Below are positions 34,620 to 46,825 of a stretch of 64,000 nt of DNA, in pieces. The stretch covers positions 3,474,501 to 3,538,500 of the forward strand of contig NC_134960.1 of NCBI RefSeq assembly GCF_965638725.1. Direction: 5' to 3'. Both the position numbers and the translations under genes were made by a program. Below the pieces are notes generated by a model. It did not search any database. It saw only the letters and a list, made by a program, of their open reading frames with translations, and was not told the origin of the DNA. The stretch is from Aptenodytes patagonicus. Its lineage: Eukaryota > Chordata > Aves > Sphenisciformes > Spheniscidae. Numbering within the stretch: the first letter of the stretch is position 1; every line of letters begins with the position of its first letter.

Positions 34620-35720
34620 TGGCTTTGAGTTAGGATAAGGCATGTGTTAGGGTTAAGGTTTGGGCTGGTAGAGACCTATGAACTAAATGAGCACAAGATA
34701 CAACTGGAAGTGAGCCTGGGGACCAGGACAGAGCACTGACCTGCATGGGGGTTAGGGCTGCTAGGAGACACAGGATAGGAGGGGAAAATTTCAGGATTAA
34801 GATTTGGCTGAGAAAAGCCGTGAGACAGTGTAGCTGCTTCTGAATTCCCATGATAGACTACTGAGTTGACGCTTTCCCTCTGAGCTTTACCTACTACCTA
34901 GAGCCTTGGTCATCAGTGCCTTGCTGGCCATGGTTGGAAGTGTGGCCCAGGGGCACTCAGCAGTTCTGAGATTGCTTTAGTGACCCCTCTGTAGGGAAGT
35001 CTCAGTGGTTTCTCCTGGTTCAAGCCTTAATCCTACGCTCAATGTCAGCCCAGCCCTAGAAACATCTCCCAGTTCCCAAACTAAATATAATGGCTCCAGA
35101 TGTGGCAGCACATTCAGAGTCCACCATATAATCTGCTGGACTCAAACTCTAACCCTGACCTCAACCTCAGCCTTTTCACTGCTCCAGTGACTCCTGGTGA
35201 CCCCAGATTTCAAAGGAGTCACAGATTCACTCAACATGAGCTTTCAGTTTTGGTGCCCAAATCCCTTTATTACCCTAGCCCATCAGTTTCTTCTGATAAA
35301 ACCATAATTCTGGACCTTCCCAAACCCGTGCAGCCATCACCAGTCCCAGAAGAAAATGGTCTCAAAGAGCTCCGTGTCCTCTCCCCTTACTTTGCTCATC
35401 CGCCTCCACTGAACCTTCTCATAACCCAACTTCATCTGTTCGTCCTGGCCTGGATTATAATCCTAACACCTACTTCAACCTCAATGCCATTGCTTTTCCC
35501 TTGTCAAATACTAACCCTAACCAAAACTCTCGCCAGAGCCATAAAGATGCTAGCTCTATTCAACCTGCCTTAAAATGGGATCCAGGTGGAGCTGCTAGAA
35601 TGCTTTTTTTTTTGGTAGAAACTACACTAAGATCTAGAGTCCCATGAGTTGGGACTGGGGTTGGGTCTGGTGTTAATATCGTTCTCCAAATCAAGTTTAG
35701 GGTTTCGTTTAGGCTCATGT
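34620..35720. repeat. Cluster of degenerate telomere-like motifs on both strands
   Basis: In the left part (34625-34810) the + strand has TTAGGGTTAAGGTTTGGG, GGGGTTAGGGCT and GGATTAAGATTTGG. In the middle (35030-35540) it has the complementary type: CTAACCCTGACC, TTACCCTAGCCC, TAATCCTAACACC and CTAACCCTAACC. On the right (35640-35720) GGGTTGGGTC and TTTAGGGTTTCG return. The motifs are spaced irregularly in otherwise unique sequence. This could be a decayed inverted or segmental repeat derived from TTAGGG-like DNA, or chance enrichment. Confidence 0.4.
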
Positions 35721-36338
35721 TTCACAGGAGTCATGAGCTAGAAAAAATGGGAGACTGCTGACGGTGTGGCGTGCCTCTGGTCACTGGTGCTGCTTTTCTG
35801 AGCGAGTGGGTCGGGGAGCGTCCTGTCCCAGATTTCCCTGCCTGCTCTCACACGGATGAAATAAAAACTGGTACCGTAGGTGCATGGTATGACAAAAGTC
35901 TTCCTTGGAAAAAACAGGCTTCAAGGAAGAGTATCTGATGTCATCACTGTGAGATGACTGGGCTAGAACAGTTTCCTTAATTAACCTCCTGTAAATAAGG
36001 TGCTTTGATGGATTGCAGCTCAGCAGTGGCACAAGGATCTACTTCTGAGGAAATTCTTCTGAATTCCAGAAGAGGTAAAGATGCTTTGACTGAGAAGATA
36101 CCGTATCTAATAATAGCTCTAAAGTTCGCAAATAAGTCTTTAATCTCTTCTGTTTCATGACTCCACATCGCTTTTGAAAGATAGCTGAATCTTCAACCCC
36201 CACAGAAAAATTCAGCTTTTTTTTTTTTTTTTATCCTGCTTACAGCAGATGCAGGCAGGTGGCACGTCCCAGTGGTGTGATGAGTGCGAAGGAATGACCT
36301 TCCCTTTCTTGCAGCACGGTGACAAATGCTCAAGAAAT
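35721..36338 (+). other. TCF7: TCF7 intron 3, 35.7-36.3 kb
   Basis: This is unique intronic sequence ending with a poly(T) run at about 36216-36232. No gene or named repeat is recognised. Confidence 0.5.
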
Positions 36339-36430
36339 AGGAATAGAATAGAATAGAATAGAATAGAATAGAATAGAATAGAATAGAATAGAATAATTTC
36401 AGTTGGAAGGAGTATGACAGCTACTCCTGT
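36339..36430 (-). repeat. (AGAAT)n array joined to a CR1 LINE 3' end
   Basis: About eleven copies of GAATA/AGAAT run from 36339 to 36395. They are followed directly by AATTTCAGTTGGAAGGA. The latter resembles the reverse complement of the CR1 3' end, which reads ATAGAAT, GGTTTGGGTTGGAAGGGAC in birds. The pentamer array is best explained as expansion of the CR1 terminal ATTCTATG-type repeat. The CR1 portion retained is very short, about 35 bp. Confidence 0.65.
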
Positions 36431-39400
36431 TTTACATATAAAAAGAGGGTTTGGGATTTATGTAATCAACAGTTCAAAAACTATCAGAAGAAGAGAAGCT
36501 CCAGGCTGTTTGCATGCTTGCTAGCAACTGAATGCAATGACACTTGAGGCCGAAGTCCACCCCAAACTGCATGCCCCCGTGTTGCAGACCCCCCCCCCCC
36601 CATCAAAGCTGCGTGAGCACACGCTACTCCATTTCCAAACCTGTGTTGAGTGACAGTCACCCAGCGGTACGGGGGAGGCCGGCCATCTGCGCGCCTCTCC
36701 CGGGAGGTGCACACATCTGTGAGCACATCCTTTCTGATTTGATGCATCACATATGAAAGGAGGAGGCTCGTATTCAAACCCATCCCCGCTGTGCCCGTGG
36801 CCACGGGAGAATAAAGCCGCATACCCAGACATTAGTTCAGAGGAGCAGTCACAGGTTTTTCCATTGATTTCCATTCAGACTTCCAAAGGTGCTTTTTCTT
36901 TTCTCTGTGTTTTATAAAGTGCTGCATACACCTACTTTCAGCTATAAATAAAAAATAATCATGTGCATTTAACACTTATTAAAATTCTTTTTAAATTTAT
37001 ATGCAAACGAGGAGCAGCCACAGGCTCCTGGCAGGTTGCCTATAAAGCCCTTTGTTCTGCAACGATTGTACACCACTGATGAGGCAGATAAATTTGTCTT
37101 CAGTGCCATAGTCTTGTCTTTGCTCTGAATCTTTTTTATAACTACTGGAAGGTGTTGGTTGAGAAATGCTGGTTTGATTAGCTGGGCTTGTGGTTGGTCC
37201 CTTTTCATGCCAAAATCATTTTAGTGTTCCAGACATGGCATACACCCATGGAATCTACAAATATATCTCTCCTCAGTGCGTCATAATTCCTGGGGTAGTA
37301 AGTGATGAATCATCAGGATCTAATGTGAAGATAAGCTAATTAGCATTAATCAGAGCTCCTGCCCGAGGTGGGAAAATGCTAGGTGAGCAGTGTGTTGGCT
37401 GCCATCTGAGTTATTTAATTATTTTATTTTCATTTCTTTCGATTTTACAAATCTGGCTCTTCAAAGCTCCCAAGCTGGTAGACTGGTAGTCTTCAGTGCC
37501 ATGCAAAATTTAACAACCATTTTGCGTCCCTCAGTCTCCATCGTGCCGTGATCTCACCCATCGTCTCGCTTCTCGGCATGGCCTGAAAGTCCACAAGGTC
37601 TTGGCTGGGTCACGTTGTGGCATGGGATGGCTGCTGGACTTAAAAGCTTCTCCCTGCAAGAAATCTGCCTGCAGCCCCCTCCCGTTAAAATCGTTAAGTG
37701 GCTATCTCCAGAATTTAAGTTACTCAAGTTATTGCAATATCATGGAAGAGAGAGGTCCCATCACATGTAGTAAGTGGTGATGAGATGTATTTCCCTTATG
37801 TAGAGTAGTTGTGGTATCAGGCTGCTCCCTTCTTTCTACTCTGGGGGCTAACTTTATATAGAAATTTCTAAAATTATATTACGGTGTTTTTCTTCTAGTA
37901 ACGTACCTTCTAGCAAAAAATCCCAAGCAACAGGGATGACTGTAAATACTTCCTTAAGTGTCCTGCCTGGGTGCCAGCTGTCTTACCCTGGTCAGGGCAG
38001 GGGTGTTGCAATCAGTGTTCAAGTCTGTGGTGCAGAAGCATGAGGAATTCAGTCTCAGCAAAAAGACGCCATCAAACACCACCCTCTGTGACTGCTGGCC
38101 TATTTCAAGGATTGTTTATGACAAATTCCTTTATGTATTGGCATCTGCAGCGTGCCTCTAGATTTTGAAATGCATTGGCTTTGGTGGTGTGTCTCCTCCT
38201 CTGCGTTCCCTGCGCACCTCGGGTTTGGTAGCAGGAGTCCTGGTGCAAAGGGCACCAGGATTCAGACTCAGCTATTAGCATAAAGATAATTAGCTTTCCG
38301 TGAGACCCAAACCCTACGAGGAAATTTTTTTAAAGGTGCTTGGGCACCCGATGCGCAGCGTGGCACTGCAGGGAAGCTGTGACTGCCCGGCTGCCCCGCA
38401 GCCCCGGCAGCACACGTACAGTCCAGGTCCACCCGGCACGGCAGAGCCTTGCCCCGTTGGGAACAGTTCATGGGCTCCTTGTGCGTTGCGGTGCTTTGGG
38501 AAGCAGTACCCAGCACAGCGGGAGCGGGGTTGCTGCAGCCTCACTGGGAGATAGGGGAGGTTCATTAGCAGAGCAAGAAAAAGGAAAATGTTTTCTAGTC
38601 TGTGGGCTCAGGAGCCCTACAAAACTCGAGTCCGTGTGGTCCTTTGCCATCGCCCTGCTCCCAACACGCGTCTTTGCCACCCAAAGACAGAACTGAGGTT
38701 ATCTTTCCTTGAAACTGCTGGAGATCTGCCACTGGAAATGCCTTTCTTTGCTCTGGATTTTGCCATGATCCTGTAACTTATAATTACACTGACTCTTCCA
38801 TTACGGTGAAACCCGCCCCTTCCTTTTTTAACCGTGGCACATGGGCTTTTTAAAGAAACCACTGAGAAGTTTCAGAGCAGCGCTGTGCTGCGTGGACTGC
38901 TGGGTCAGTGAGTTTTACCTCTTGAGCTTATTCAGATATAGCAAAATTCTTCTTTTTCACATAAATACCGTCCCATAGCTCTGCACTGAGCTGGGGGGAA
39001 AAAAACCCAACCAAACAACAAAACCAAAAGTGCAGGAGCACATAGCTGCTTCTCTTAAGTACAGTGAATAAAAGTACCTAGGCCAGCTGAGAAGGTTTGT
39101 AACCACCAGCAGATGTCATTGCAGCCAGCGCAGCTTAGGACACGTTGGGTGAGAACAGAGGCACTGCAGGTATTCAGATAATACCCAATGGAAAATGAAA
39201 AAAAACCCAAAACAAATCATGTAATCTATGATTGCCAGGTAGCTCATTCTTAGATCACTGGTAGCTAGTTTATAGTAGATAGAGTAGATATGAGGGATTA
39301 AATTCCACACTACAATTTGTTTTCTGCTGAATAATTATGATTTATTAGTCCTAAGCACAAATTATAGTAATTTAAATTATTAATACTTTTTAAAAAAAGG

Positions 39401-41189
39401 AATGCGTGAGTGGATTGTGTTTAATGGGGATAGTTGGGTCCTGGTAACCTAATGAGCCCGAGGATTAATGAGGAGGGCTGGCGGGGTGCTCCCTCCTCTG
39501 CTTTGCAGTAACATCGGGTGTAGTGCTCGGGGACTGATGGGGTGAGCGTGCCGGTGCCCAGCAGCTTGTTTGGGAATGCAGGGCACCTTTTCCTCCCTCC
39601 TCGCTGGGAGCTCATCGGATGTTCCTGGATCACACTCTCTGCCCGATGCTCCTGTGCTCCCTCCCACGCTGGCCCCTCTGAGGCAAATGGGGGGCTCAGG
39701 GCCAGCGGCACGCAGGGCCGTGGGCTGTGCCGGGAGCCGGGGTGTTGATTAGAGGAGTGACGCAGTACCGGTACATGTTATCTTGGCTTCCCTCCTTTGT
39801 TTTCTCCGCCGGGTCTCCGGGACCTGGTAGTTTGTGCACATCCCCGTGTTACAGTTGTGTCGATGTCGGTGAAGCCTCAGCAGTCTCGTGGCCGAATCAC
39901 CCTCCAGCTGCACCATCCCCAGAGCCTGGCCAAATCTGTGGGCTGTGCCCAGCTCCTTCGCCCAAAAACTGCCTGGGCGGCGATGTGCCATCCTTTCCCA
40001 TGCCGTGCTGCTGGGTGGGAGTGCTGCTGGAAAAGGGCCATCAAGACCTCGTGTTTGTGTCACCTCCTGGCACAGGGTCAGGGTTAGTATTGTACTGGAG
40101 GTGTGCTGCTGGGGGGTCACCATGCCTTGTCCATAAGGGCCAGGTGATTTATTGCCATTTTATAACTGGTGCAAAATAATTTCATGCTGCCTTGGTGCAG
40201 GCACCCTACAGATAACACTGCGTGCAGCAGCTCTGGGATGGCTAAGGGGCGCGGATCGCAGTTGCACGGGCTGCACATTTTCTGTTAGCATGGAAAACGC
40301 GGTCCCCAGCACGCAGTCGGACTGCGATGCTGCAGACCTGTGGAAACGAGCCCACCAAACAGTTCAGCTGAGCGTCTCCGTGCCAGCGTCGCGTCTTCTG
40401 CAGCACGTGGATTGCAGGGTGTAAGACCTCTCTGCACAAAACTGCTGCCTGCAAACTGGAAATGTGCTGCAGCTCCTGCTGGGATGGAGGGATGGCGTGC
40501 GGGGAGTGCGCAGGAGAGCCTTGGCATGTGTGTTTGTGCACGTGTTTGCCTTGACGTGTGTGTATGTGCACGTGTTTATGCTCTTCGTAACCAATTTCTA
40601 ATCCTCATAAATTTTTATGCTAATGGCCAGATGATACTCCTGTTGAAATCAGTGGCAAAATTCGCTGTCATAAAGACAAAATCAGGAAAAATGCTCATTA
40701 GCCTCTGTTTCTCGGTAACTTCCCCACTCCTCTCTCCGGGGTCGGCAGACAGACAGACAAACGCCTCCAAGCTGAATGTAAGAGCTTGGTTGGTAAATGG
40801 TAGTTATTATTACACTATTGTATAAAATGTATAGAAATATTTTATATAAAATCTTCTGTTATAAGCAATATTTACTGTTTGCATGGCGAAGATCACAACC
40901 AGAAGCGAGTCTGCTGAGCTCGATCTTGTTCAGATGCAGGAGATAACAGGTCTCCGCCCTAAAAAAACACTTTACAGTTAAGAAATGCAATTGCTGTTAA
41001 ACTCTTGGTCTGAATATAGCCCCATACAAATACGAAACAGTCGCGCCGTGGCAGATAGATGTGAAGATAAGAGGGCTCGACTAAAGGCAACGTTTTATGG
41101 GCCGTGTCACCAGTCTCCTCGTAACACAACAAACAAGTATTTATCTTGTGGGAAGCTTCGGGTGGCTGGTGGGGCTCACACAGGAACCC
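36431..41189 (+). other. TCF7: TCF7 intron 3, 36.4-41.2 kb: no gene seen
   Basis: This is intronic sequence with a C-run at 36588-36600, an AT-rich patch near 37320-37430 containing AGATAAG and TAATTAGC words, and two near-identical 24-bp GT-rich units at 40525-40576 (TGTGCACGTGTTT twice). Open frames of 118-161 codons near 38.3, 39.7 and 40.3 kb lack recognisable domains. Confidence 0.55.
40634..40665. repeat. Fragment of an ancient amniote interspersed repeat
   Basis: ACTCCTGTTGAAATCAGTGG followed by CAAAA resembles the ACTCCCATTGAAATCAATGGCAAAA module seen in many sauropsid genomes. It is short and identified by eye. A similar fragment lies about 1.1 kb downstream. Confidence 0.35.
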
Positions 41190-41420
41190 CGAACACCGGA
41201 GATAACCGGTGATGTAGCGCTGTGGCCTTTGCTCAGCACACAGCCCCTCCGAAAACCAGGCGCCTTTCATGTGGTGGGGCTGGGAACCGGGATCGGGGCG
41301 GTTCTGCCGCGGAGCCGGAGCCGGGAACGTTGCACGGAGCGCCTGCAGCTGCAGAGCCGGCGCGGGCAGGTGCCTCCTCGTACCGAGGAGCGCGGCCGGG
41401 AAGTGAAGCGGGTTTCTGAA
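41190..41420 (+). promoter_or_regulatory. CpG-dense patch in intron 3, candidate internal promoter
   Basis: Around 41291-41410 I count about 19 CpG dinucleotides in roughly 125 bp, while the surrounding intron is CpG-poor. The patch contains a perfect 12-bp palindrome CTGCAGCTGCAG (41343-41354) and a 7-3-7 inverted repeat CTCCTCG/CGAGGAG (41374-41390). It is preceded by AACAAACAAGTATTTATC and TTATCTTGTGG words that resemble forkhead, GATA and RUNX sites. It could be a small CpG-island promoter or enhancer, but no exon with a good donor is evident after it. Confidence 0.4.
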
Positions 41421-44400
41421 ATGAGTAAATTCGAGTTGAAGCAGAGGTGTTAAAACAGTGCAGAGCTCAACAGACTAAAATTTCCTGCTGTTGTTAAACT
41501 AGAAATCTAAGAGTGATTTTCTCTATTTACACTGTGCTTCTACCGTGCACGGTGTTGCATAATTGGCGTGCCTGACAAGCTGAAAGCACCTTGCGTTGTT
41601 TATGTACATTTACAAAAAGAAAATGCAGCGGATAAAACACCTGAAATCTCCCAGGCCGTGAGGTATAGCGTTTTCCACTTCGACAGTCTCTCAAAACCTG
41701 AATGAGTGCCTGCCAGCACTGGAGATAACGGCATGTCTTTGGCCTTAGGTGAGATAAATCAGTGGAAAAACTTTCATTGACTTTGGCATGGATTGAATTA
41801 GAGAAGCATCCTGTACACTTAAAAATCTTATTCTGTATCTAATAAATCTAGTATCTCAGTTGTTACACTTCTGCTAAAAGCCCTTTGGAGATGCGGTGCG
41901 GCGTGTCCCTGCAGAGGCCGGTGCAGGAGATGTGGGTGCAGGCTGGGGAGCGGTGACCTGAGCATACGGGCACATTATTCTGCCCTTGGGAGGGTCACCC
42001 CCAAACTCTTCAACTGGGGACTTATGGACTCGCCTGTTCTGAGATGGAGTTTCCTTCTAAATCCCATCGACTGGGTCTTGGCTGCGTTTGGGGATTTATT
42101 TCTTCAGAAAGTCGCAGGCTGCTTTACGTCCTGAAATAGTGGAGAGAGCCAACCAAGAAATTAAAGGGAAGAAATTGTATTAAGCATGTGTTTTAAGAAG
42201 AAATTGCTTTCTCTGTGTAGCACCTCAGTTAAAACCAAGAGAGGTGTAAAAAAGCGTAATCCTTTATAATCTATATGGTTTTTACCTTTTGCATTCTAAG
42301 GAGCTTAGATGATGGCCGTAAGATAGATGGGTTTATTTTTTAATTGCAAACTTTGCAGGGAAAAATGTAAATCCTAACCCAATGGAAATAGTGTTTTAAT
42401 TGGATTTTTCAGCAAACGTACAATCCACTGGTTATGAAGAGTGCTTTTACTTTAAGAAATTAAATACTAGTATAGGATTTGATCGTGTAGTAATGTCCTG
42501 AAGCAAGGATTTTTTTGCCTGTGGATCATTGTCCTAATAGCAAGAGAAGTTTTTCATTCCCAGATTTTCCGAAAGCAGATGTGGGACACATGGACTTCCA
42601 GCTCAGGCCCTAAATAATACCTAAGCTAAAAAATTGCACTGTAGGCATGTGGAGATTGTGTGCATGTAGGTGTGGTAGATATATTTTTTTAGTATAATTG
42701 ATGTTCTGTGTAACCTCAGTTTCATCATTCAGCAACTACTGCTGTCAGTTATTGTAATAGAACAGAGGACATTACAAAGTTACAGTTAAGTTAAAAAAAA
42801 AAAGTCTGTGTTACAAACTGACCTACAGTTAAATAGCTGATCCCTGGTAGTGGGTTAAATTAGTTAATTATCTGGTTAGGAAAAAAATCTATGCCAGAAG
42901 CTTGACATACTGATGGTACCCTGGATTATCATCTGTTCTTCCTTCTTCTTGAATTCTTTTTCTTCTTTTCATCTAAATGGGTGTAAATGCAGTGGCAGTT
43001 GGAGTGAATCAGCTTGTATTTCATGGCAACGGCAGGCACAGAATAGGACCCAAATCAGCGAGTTCAGCAAACGCCTCCATGGAAACCCCGAGGTTTTTCT
43101 CGTGTCAAAGAGGGCCGAAGCCCCCACACTCTCCTGAGGTGACCCCCAGGAAGAGCTAAGAAACCACCCTCCACTTCCCAGCAAATCCCCCAAAATGCGC
43201 TGCCTAAAGGAAAACAGTCACCTGCCTTGGGGACACTTCTGGTGGCACCAGCGTCCTGCGCGGTGGCATTGCTGGGGTCTCATGGTGCGGGCAGGTCCTC
43301 TGCGGGCAGAGGCAGACCTTGCAGAGACCTGTGCACCAGCGATGTACAGGGATGCGCTGGGACGCAGCTGCCTGCTTGCACTTCAGCAGCCCTGGTCCCT
43401 ACCTAGCGTGGGATGGGCTGCATGCACACCCTTCTGTTTGCTCAGTTCTGCTTTGTTTAACATTTCTGGAAAACCTTTTTCATGGAGTCCTGTGTCGCAG
43501 CTGACCGTGGGGCAGGGCGAGCTCCCAGGGCGAGCTGTTTTGGAAAACGAGTCTGACCTCAGCCAGAAAAGTTGGTGTTTTTCCCCTTTACCACCTGCAT
43601 GAAGTCGTGATATCTCAAATTTGTGGTGATGGGAACGGACACGTGCCACCAGCCACCACACTCGGGCTGCTTTCCCCGGTCGGGGTTGGGCCACTGGGAC
43701 CCTCTTGGTGGTCGGCCAGCGTGGTTCATGTAAAGCGGCACAGTCCTGCAGAAGATTGCTATTGCAATCTCATCAGAGCATGAAAATAAAAAGAAAGATT
43801 CAGGATGAGCATGGCTTGTATCTGAGTCTTCTGCCTCCCGGGAAGGCGAGTGCATCAGCCAGGAGGTGGCTCGAAACACTGTCCTGGACCTAAACTTTTC
43901 CCAACAAAACTTTGGTGAAGGTGCACCCTACGAAGAGTTGTGGTTTCCATTACTTGGTTTTTCTGACAGAAATAAATAATGTTGCTTAAAATTCCTGACC
44001 CCATGCAGTCCTGGAACAGGTGGTGAGCTCCCATAGTAAGAACTAGATCATTAAAACTGTACTAAGATTTCAGCCCTTGCGGCTTTGTGCCTGTTCTTGT
44101 ATTCAGATGAACCCCAAACTCAAAGCAAAACCAAGTTGAAAGAGCAAAGTTTCATCAATTATTTTTCTCATCAAAACCATATGAAATTGTGACTTTCTCA
44201 TTTTTTCAACGTGAAGCCTTTGATCAGTCCTGCCTTGTGAACTTTTGATCAGCCTGGGTTAAAATGAAATCCAAGACTGGGCACATTTTGTGTGGTCTCA
44301 GGTTCGAAGTGAAAATTTTTCATGTCTGTACTAACCATGTTATTCCCAGGCTGTTATTCACAGTCGCTCTCGTAAAGCCGTAGCCAAAAATTTACTGGAC

Positions 44401-45329
44401 CTCTTGGAAGAAATATGCTGAGAAGCCAGCCTAGCTATAGCAGGATTCATTTATTACTTATTACTTAGCACAAAGCATAAAGTTTGCTCTGTTTCATTAC
44501 TAGTCCAAGTTATAATCCCCCGTTACGGCACCTCCTTGCACTGTATTTAGCTGTATTTAGAAAACGAGACCTTCAGCCAGGGTCTGAAGTTTGGAAACCA
44601 GCTCTCTAAAAACTGTTTTCCATGCAGAGACCCAAAGATGAAAATAATCTCATGACCATCCACTCCCGTAGTAAAATCTTATGCAATTAAATCTGAATCT
44701 CAATACCTGAAAAACAGGATTAGATGACACATGACAAGAGCCGAGTTAAAATATGTATGACTTAATACCAGCACGGTAGGTAATCTTTATTATCACGAGC
44801 GTAGAGAAGATCAAATCGAGGCATGGGGTGGGGATGGCACAGCGCTGGAGTTTTCCTCGTTTATTCCCATCCCTTACCTTGAGTCCCATCCTGAAAACGA
44901 GCCCAGTAAGTATTGCTAAATAAACTATTTTGACAATACTGAAAAAAACCATGGTAAACGATCTGAAAAGATCCCTGTATGGAGTCAGGCGTTGCTGTGG
45001 TACTTGGTGCATCCCATCCCCCTTGGCTTGCTATCTCGTTACCTAGTTCGTCACGGGGAATTGGGAAATTCAGGCAGCAGAACTGCGTGTTCCCCTTCAG
45101 TCTGAATCCAGCTCACGTGCCAGGATCAGACCACTCAGTCCTAAATCCGGCGGCTCTCGGCTGGGAGGTCAGGGGAGCCTTCGCCCCGTGCCGCTGGTGG
45201 CCACGGCCACGACAGCTCCTCACCGCTGTATGCAGGGATTAGCTGGCAAGCCTTTAAACTGCTCCTTGTTTTACATCTCATTGGAGGTAACATTTAAGGA
45301 ACTTCTAGAAGTCAAGTGGCAGGACAAGA
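41421..45329 (+). other. TCF7: TCF7 intron 3, 41.4-45.3 kb: no gene seen
   Basis: This is AT-rich intronic DNA with A- and T-runs. It contains a fragment near 41756-41800 (CAGTGGAAAAACTTTCATTG, then ACTTTGGC) that resembles the same ancient amniote repeat noted at 40634. Frames near 43.2-43.9 kb (up to 135 codons) have no recognisable domain. Confidence 0.5.
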
Positions 45330-45810
45330 TTAATTAGGATTCCTTTCTAATCCTAATTACAATGATATTTGCTTCCCACGATAGGAGGCGTTCATTATCA
45401 TATGTATAAGTTTGTTTCTTTAGTCTGTGTGCTTCCCACCCCCCAACAGAAAAAGGATAAATAATATTTAATACATTTTTACAGTCACTAAAAAAAATCA
45501 ACCCTTCTTAATCTGGTAAAAACATCAGATGGGCAGAGGAGAAAACCATTCAATTCCCTATTAATTTCCCTTGCTCTCTAATTATATGCAAATCCACCAA
45601 GCCCAGGTTTTAATTCAGCCATTCGCATTAAGAGATCAGAGGAAGATTCAAAATGGGAAAGCGGAGTTTGACGTATCGTCAGGGGCTCGTACGAGTTCGA
45701 CTGGAAGATAAATTCCACATTTTAATTAAAATGTTTATTCCGCTCTGCACAATAACGCTTGCTTGCTTTCAGAGGAAAAAAGGGGTATTAAGCATTAAAG
45801 GAACTAATTC
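45330..45810. promoter_or_regulatory. Candidate conserved noncoding element in intron 3
   Basis: This AT-rich block has unusually dense homeodomain-type words (TAATTA, TTAATTT, TTTTAATTAAAA), an octamer ATGCAAAT at 45586-45593, and no repeat signature. Such composition is typical of deeply conserved developmental enhancers. Conservation cannot be measured here, so the call is inference. Confidence 0.3.
45331..45359. repeat. Perfect 11-bp inverted repeat with 7-nt loop
   Basis: The left arm TAATTAGGATT (45331-45341) and the right arm AATCCTAATTA (45349-45359) are exact reverse complements around a 7-base spacer. Both arms contain the homeodomain core TAATTA, and the right arm plus the preceding T gives TAATCC. 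It lies at the start of an AT-rich block that resembles conserved noncoding DNA. Confidence 0.7.
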
Positions 45811-46636
45811 TTCCTATCAAGAAAATTAGGATTTCTCCCAGGCAGACACAGGGTATCATCCAGGATTAGTGGCTGTAGCATTCTTTGTAAACACGTCACC
45901 CTTGAAAGCGAGCAACAAGGAAAGCTGCTATCGCCTTACAGCTGCAGGGTGTCAATAAAGCATCCCTCCGGCTCCGGAGGGGATTATCTTCCCTCCACGT
46001 CCTCCAGAGAGCCGTTTATCTTGGAAACTGGGAAATAAGTGTGAGCACAGATTAGCATAATGCGGGGGTGGCTCCGGGCTGGGCAGTGGGCAGCTCTCCC
46101 CTCTCCTGCCCAGGGGTCCCCGATGGATTTTGGGGGAGCCCGGTGGGGAGGGATGTCCCTTGCTCCAGCCCTCGCCCCTTGGGCTTCACAGCTGGTTGGA
46201 AAAATTAATGCTATGGTGGGAGCGACATCCCGAGCTGCAGCCGGCCGTCCCTGTGCCGTCCCGGCAGCGCTCCTGCCCGGCAGCAATGCTGCGGAAAGGT
46301 CTGGGAGAGACCCCGGAGAAGGCTCGGAGCAGCCGCGGTTCATTCATTCGTGGCCATCCGTGTTGGAAATGCGCTTGACATCCATATAAGTATCAAAGGA
46401 TTTCAGCGTAGCAGGGAAGTGTGTACCCAAGAACGACGATAACTATTACAAATTATCATCTCCGGTTGTTTCGTCTTACCTGTTTATTAGCCGGTGACAT
46501 GTGCTTGGGCACAGCCGCCTCCGACACGTTAAAAGATCTTCTCTTGGTGTCATCTGATGCTGTGCGAGTGCGTGGCCTCGGCGGTCATATGCCATGGGAG
46601 AAAGCTCTCTCTGAACAAGTCAGCAGCATTACGGTA
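45811..46636 (+). other. TCF7: TCF7 intron 3, 45.8-46.6 kb
   Basis: This is moderately GC-rich intronic sequence with an 8-2-8 inverted repeat (CCCTCCGG/CCGGAGGG) at 45964-45981 and an ATCAAAG TCF/LEF word at 46392-46398. No gene is seen. Confidence 0.5.
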
Positions 46637-46682
46637 TCATTATTATTGTTGTTATTATTATTACTGTTATTATTATTATTTT
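46637..46682. repeat. (TTA/TTG)n trinucleotide microsatellite
   Basis: Roughly fifteen triplets of TTA, with a few TTG and CTG interruptions, run from TATCATTATT to the following T6 run. It is an ordinary imperfect microsatellite. Confidence 0.9.
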
Positions 46683-46825
46683 TTCACAGCACAGTCACCG
46701 AGTTGGGGATTTACTTTCAGACGGGGTGAGACACTTTTGATTTGTTGTCTTTTTCTTCAACCAGTGACGTTCTCACATGGTGAGATCCCTCCTGAAGCTG
46801 GGCTTTGAGCCTAGCAGATTGAACA

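Noticed and set aside
35100..35573. 157-codon forward frame as a nested gene
   Set aside because: It is low-complexity Leu/Thr/Pro/Asn from TAACCC-like DNA, with no domain and no promoter or splice support.
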